Positions 60,682 to 64,000 of a stretch of DNA of 64,000 nt are shown here, piece after piece; positions within the stretch are counted from its first letter, which is position 1, and each line of letters starts with the position of its first letter. The notes below the pieces were generated by a model. That model searched no databases. It was not told where the DNA came from and saw only the letters and a list, made by a program, of their open reading frames with translations. The stretch comes from Ruegeria marisrubri. GTDB taxonomy: Bacteria > Pseudomonadota > Alphaproteobacteria > Rhodobacterales > Rhodobacteraceae. The DNA lies in NCBI RefSeq assembly GCF_001507595.1, contig NZ_LQBQ01000001.1, forward strand, positions 682,001 through 746,000, written 5' to 3'. The translations under genes were made by a program, and so were the position numbers.

Positions 60682-60695
60682 TGTTAGCGCAATCA
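60682..60695 (-). promoter_or_regulatory. LacI-type operator-like palindrome upstream of zwf
   Basis: TGTTAGCG-CAATCA, extended by A and T to 60681-60696, has 6 of 8 symmetric pairs with a central CG-type dyad, as in operators for LacI-family sugar regulators. It lies 37-50 bases before the zwf start, within the promoter region. No LacI gene is in the window. Confidence 0.45.
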
Positions 60696-60805
60696 TTTCT
60701 TGGCAATCCTGCAATCAAAACTCCGTCAGCTACCTGCTTGCGACTTTAACTTCGCAAGCGCAATAGGCTAAATCGTTCAGACAGTTTCAACATCCGGATG
60801 CAGGA

Positions 60806-61759
60806 ATGAAAGACGACTCTCCCAGCAACGCGAACATCGGCAAGTTCCAGAACAGATTCGTGACAGCCGATGGCCAAAAACGCGCATCGGTCCGCCTGAC
60901 GCACCCGGAAACGCTGTGGTTCAACACGGGAACCCTGTGCAACATTGAATGCACCCACTGCTACATAGACAGCAGCCCGACCAACGACGCGCTGGTCTAT
61001 ATCTCGGCAGACGAGGTGAGCTCCTATCTCGATCAGATCGAAGAACGCGGCTGGCCGATCCGTGAGATCGGCTTTACTGGCGGCGAACCGTTCATGAATC
61101 CCGAGATGATCGACATGGCCCGCGCCGCGCTGGAACGTGGGTACGAGGTGCTGATTTTGACCAATGCCATGAGGCCAATGATGCGCAAGGCCATGCGTGA
61201 AGGCCTGTTGGACCTGCAGCACAAATTCGGCGGCCGGCTGACCTTACGCATATCCGTCGATCATTACTGCGCTGATTTTCACGATGAAGAACGCGGAGAA
61301 GGCAGCTTTTCCAAAACCCTCGAAGGCATGAAATGGTTGAGTGACAACGGCTTTCGCATGGCAGCGGCAGGTCGCAGTCTGTGGGGCGGGACCGAGGAAG
61401 AGAACCGCGCGGGTTTTGCCGCATTCTATGCCGAATATAGCTTTGGCATCGACGCCTACGATCCCGGCCAGACAGTTCTGTTCCCGGAAATGGACGAATC
61501 CGAGGAAGTGCCCGAAATCACCACGGCCTGCTGGGGACTCCTCGGCAAGTCGCCGGACGAGGTCATGTGTGCCAGTTCGCGCATGGTGGTCAAACGCAAG
61601 GGCGCGGCGTCTCCGGCGGTGTTGGCCTGCACGCTTCTGCCTTATTCAGCGGAATTCGAGATGGGGCCGACCCTGCGCGATGCCGAAGCGGACGTTCACT
61701 TGAACCACCCCCATTGCGCCAAGTTCTGTGTTCTTGGCGGTGCAAGCTGTTCGGCCTGA
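60806..61759 (+). CDS. Radical SAM protein with Cys-rich C-terminus
   Basis: A 317-residue radical S-adenosylmethionine enzyme. The 4Fe-4S motif is CNIECTHC (Cys45, 49 and 52), with TGGEPF as the SAM-binding site and a C-terminal segment with about six more cysteines (in TACWGLL, VMCASS, LACTLLP and the final HCAKFC...SC), which looks like a SPASM-type auxiliary cluster. No precursor peptide gene or recognised partner is adjacent. Such enzymes modify peptides, proteins or small molecules; the substrate is unknown. Confidence 0.86.
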   Translation: MKDDSPSNANIGKFQNRFVTADGQKRASVRLTHPETLWFNTGTLCNIECTHCYIDSSPTNDALVYISADEVSSYLDQIEERGWPIREIGFTGGEPFMNPEMIDMARAALERGYEVLILTNAMRPMMRKAMREGLLDLQHKFGGRLTLRISVDHYCADFHDEERGEGSFSKTLEGMKWLSDNGFRMAAAGRSLWGGTEEENRAGFAAFYAEYSFGIDAYDPGQTVLFPEMDESEEVPEITTACWGLLGKSPDEVMCASSRMVVKRKGAASPAVLACTLLPYSAEFEMGPTLRDAEADVHLNHPHCAKFCVLGGASCSA

Positions 61760-61762
61760 TCG

Positions 61763-62461
61763 TCAGTTCAACTCGGGTGATTTCCAGAAACGTGTTCCGG
61801 AGGCCCCGGCAGCGACGCGCCAGCCTTTCTTGTCGAGCACGAAAACCGAGCGGCCATCGACGAACCTGGCCGACTGCTCTGTTCTGTCGTCGCCGTACAT
61901 GACGCTGGATTCGGCGCTCGCCTCGAAGCCCTGAATCACAAACACGTCGAAATCGGCCTGGGTCTCGAAGAAGATTACGAACTGGGTCTCGAACCCACCG
62001 ATGCCCAAAGCCGCCCCCAAACCGCCGGACCCCATGTTCATGTAGGTTCGGCTGCCGTCTGCCGTGGAAATTGCGACTCCACGGCCATATCCACCCGAGA
62101 AGGGAAATACCGTGACTTTACGGGTGTCAAACGCTGCATATCCGGCGCTGGCCTCATATATGGCTTTAGCATCGGGGTTTTCCGTCAAGAGGCGAGCGAG
62201 AATTTCGTCAGCCATCGCATCGAGCCGGGCACGCGTCTCTTCAGGAGTTGCTTCGTTGCTGATCAACTCGGATGTGGAATCGATCGACTCTTCAACCTTG
62301 TCCACCCCCTTGCCAATCGCCTCTCCAGCCTTGTCGACCCCCCGCTCGACTGCGCCGACCGTGCTTTCCGCGCCTTCCTTGATCTTGTCGAGAAGTCCAT
62401 CAGCCGAAACCGGTGCACAGATGACAAGACAAAGAAAGACTGCGGCCAGAAACCTGTTCAT
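61763..62461 (-). CDS. SYLF (YSC84) domain exported protein
   Basis: A 232-residue protein. The 20-residue signal (APVSA-DG) is followed by a helical Lys/Glu-rich segment (22-75) and a SYLF domain (about 80-230) containing VFPFSGGYGRGVAIS and MGSGGLGAALGIGGFETQF. Bacterial members may bind lipids or serve in the periplasm; function is unknown. It is convergent with the radical SAM gene, 3 bases apart at the stops. Confidence 0.85.
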   Translation of the reverse strand: MNRFLAAVFLCLVICAPVSADGLLDKIKEGAESTVGAVERGVDKAGEAIGKGVDKVEESIDSTSELISNEATPEETRARLDAMADEILARLLTENPDAKAIYEASAGYAAFDTRKVTVFPFSGGYGRGVAISTADGSRTYMNMGSGGLGAALGIGGFETQFVIFFETQADFDVFVIQGFEASAESSVMYGDDRTEQSARFVDGRSVFVLDKKGWRVAAGASGTRFWKSPELN

Positions 62462-62583
62462 GAAATGCCTCCGAGACGGGGTTGGACTAGCGCAACCATA
62501 GCCTATGGAAAATATTTGCAAGAAAAAAACTGCTGGCAGCCGGTCGGAAACGGCCGGTGCCAGAACACATACTTGTCGTATGG

Positions 62584-62853
62584 TCAGTTGATCCGGAACT
62601 CTCCGACGACGTTTCGCCATTCGCCGGATTTCAACATCTTGCGGTGGGTAAACCGGACAGAGTGCAGCGGGCCTTCGATTTCGCGCTGCCAGAACTCAAT
62701 GAAACTGAACAGTTTCGGATGGTCCGGGGCGATGTCGTAGTCCTGCCAGATGAAGGTGTTCAGCACATGGACATAGTCCGGCATTCGATAGAAGAACTCG
62801 GCCGTGGTCAGGCCATACCCTTTCAGCATCAGTTCGGTTTCGGTTTTTTTCAT
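62584..62853 (-). CDS. Usg family protein
   Basis: An 89-residue protein of the alphaproteobacterial Usg-like family. It carries YGLTTAEFFYRMPDYVHVLN and TFIWQDYDIAPDHPKL, with EFWQREIEGPLHSVRFTHR near the end. The function is unknown. It is unrelated to the E. coli usg gene next to truA. It lies 122 bases upstream of the SYLF gene and diverges from gyrA. Confidence 0.82.
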   Translation of the reverse strand: MKKTETELMLKGYGLTTAEFFYRMPDYVHVLNTFIWQDYDIAPDHPKLFSFIEFWQREIEGPLHSVRFTHRKMLKSGEWRNVVGEFRIN

Positions 62854-62970
62854 GCAGATCTCCGTATTTTCCTCTGTCTCACAAGGATACCACGGAAATT
62901 CGCAAATCCGTATAAAAACAATGTGTTATATTGGCGTGAACGCTGTTTTCCCACTGACGGCGTTGCTTGC

Positions 62971-62998
62971 TTGCACCTTATGTGCCGGGTCTGATAAG
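62971..62998 (+). promoter_or_regulatory. Candidate promoter for gyrA
   Basis: TTGCAC (62971-62976), a 16-base spacer, and GATAAG (62993-62998). The -10 is the same as for rplU. Transcription would start about 40 bases before the gyrA GTG. Confidence 0.45.
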
Positions 62999-63044
62999 AT
63001 GCACCCACAAGATATAGACCCTGCACAGAGAACGGGCAGTTTAC

Positions 63045-64000
<956 letters not shown>

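Overview
The window reads as an ordinary chromosomal segment of a marine alphaproteobacterium of the Rhodobacteraceae, Roseobacter group, most like Ruegeria or a close relative. The reasons are a ribosomal protein L21 with a helix-hairpin-helix tail, a ChpT phosphotransferase gene facing a DUF3553 gene, the ornithine-lipid pair olsB-olsA, a DmdB-type methylmercaptopropionate-CoA ligase, a DUF411 and a PAS_5 protein, and high-GC genes packed with ATGA overlaps. There are no rRNA genes, CRISPR arrays, prophage or intact insertion sequences. Two tRNA genes are present: Ser-CGA and Asn-GUU. Family calls come from reading the translations and motifs; no database search was run.

Layout. 0-2.3 kb: tail of a membrane protein, tRNA-Ser, two DUF2059 exported proteins. 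2.3-12.7 kb: housekeeping, with rplU-rpmA, a LysE exporter and GNAT pair, obgE-proB-proA, chpT facing a DUF3553 gene, olsB-olsA, rpsB-tsf. 13.0-15.8 kb (minus): quinone oxidoreductase, MaoC hydratase, aroQ and a LuxR-type regulator coupled to aroQ. 15.96-27.6 kb (plus): a tight eleven-gene acyl-CoA run with its own IclR regulator, followed by a convergent SDR gene. It holds two acyl-CoA dehydrogenases, an SDR, a nitronate monooxygenase, a histidine phosphatase, an APH-type kinase, enoyl-CoA hydratase, a serine hydrolase, acetoacetyl-CoA synthetase and TesB. Its substrate is not evident, and this is the best candidate here for an undescribed pathway. 28.5-32.7 kb: SulP transporter, glutaryl-CoA dehydrogenase and a divergent LysR regulator.

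32.8-37.6 kb (minus): yicC-gmk-gamma carbonic anhydrase-phoR-pstB-phoU. The pstS, pstC and pstA genes usually found between phoR and pstB, and phoB usually found after phoU, are not here. 37.6-38.5 kb: a PAS_5 gene whose predicted N-terminus is cut by an in-frame TAG, preceded by a consensus CtrA box and a perfect 18-bp palindrome. 38.5-43.9 kb (minus): a SAM-domain adenylate cyclase/ATPase/TPR giant protein with a DUF4242 protein and a BBE-type FAD oxidase. 44.0-46.6 kb: class II DAHP synthase diverging from a GlxA/AraC-type regulator. 46.5-53.1 kb: an aldose sugar dehydrogenase and a complete Liv-type ABC importer. 53.6-56.7 kb: outer-membrane barrel, tRNA-Asn, DUF411 protein, dmdB. 56.9-60.6 kb (minus): zwf-pgl-pgi, feeding the Entner-Doudoroff route. 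60.8-64 kb: an orphan radical SAM protein, a SYLF lipoprotein-like protein, Usg and the 5' part of gyrA.

Several intergenic regions carry strong inverted repeats next to regulated genes: the acyl-CoA operon, olsB, aroG/glxA-like, zwf, PAS_5 and sulP/SDR. They are listed separately with exact positions.
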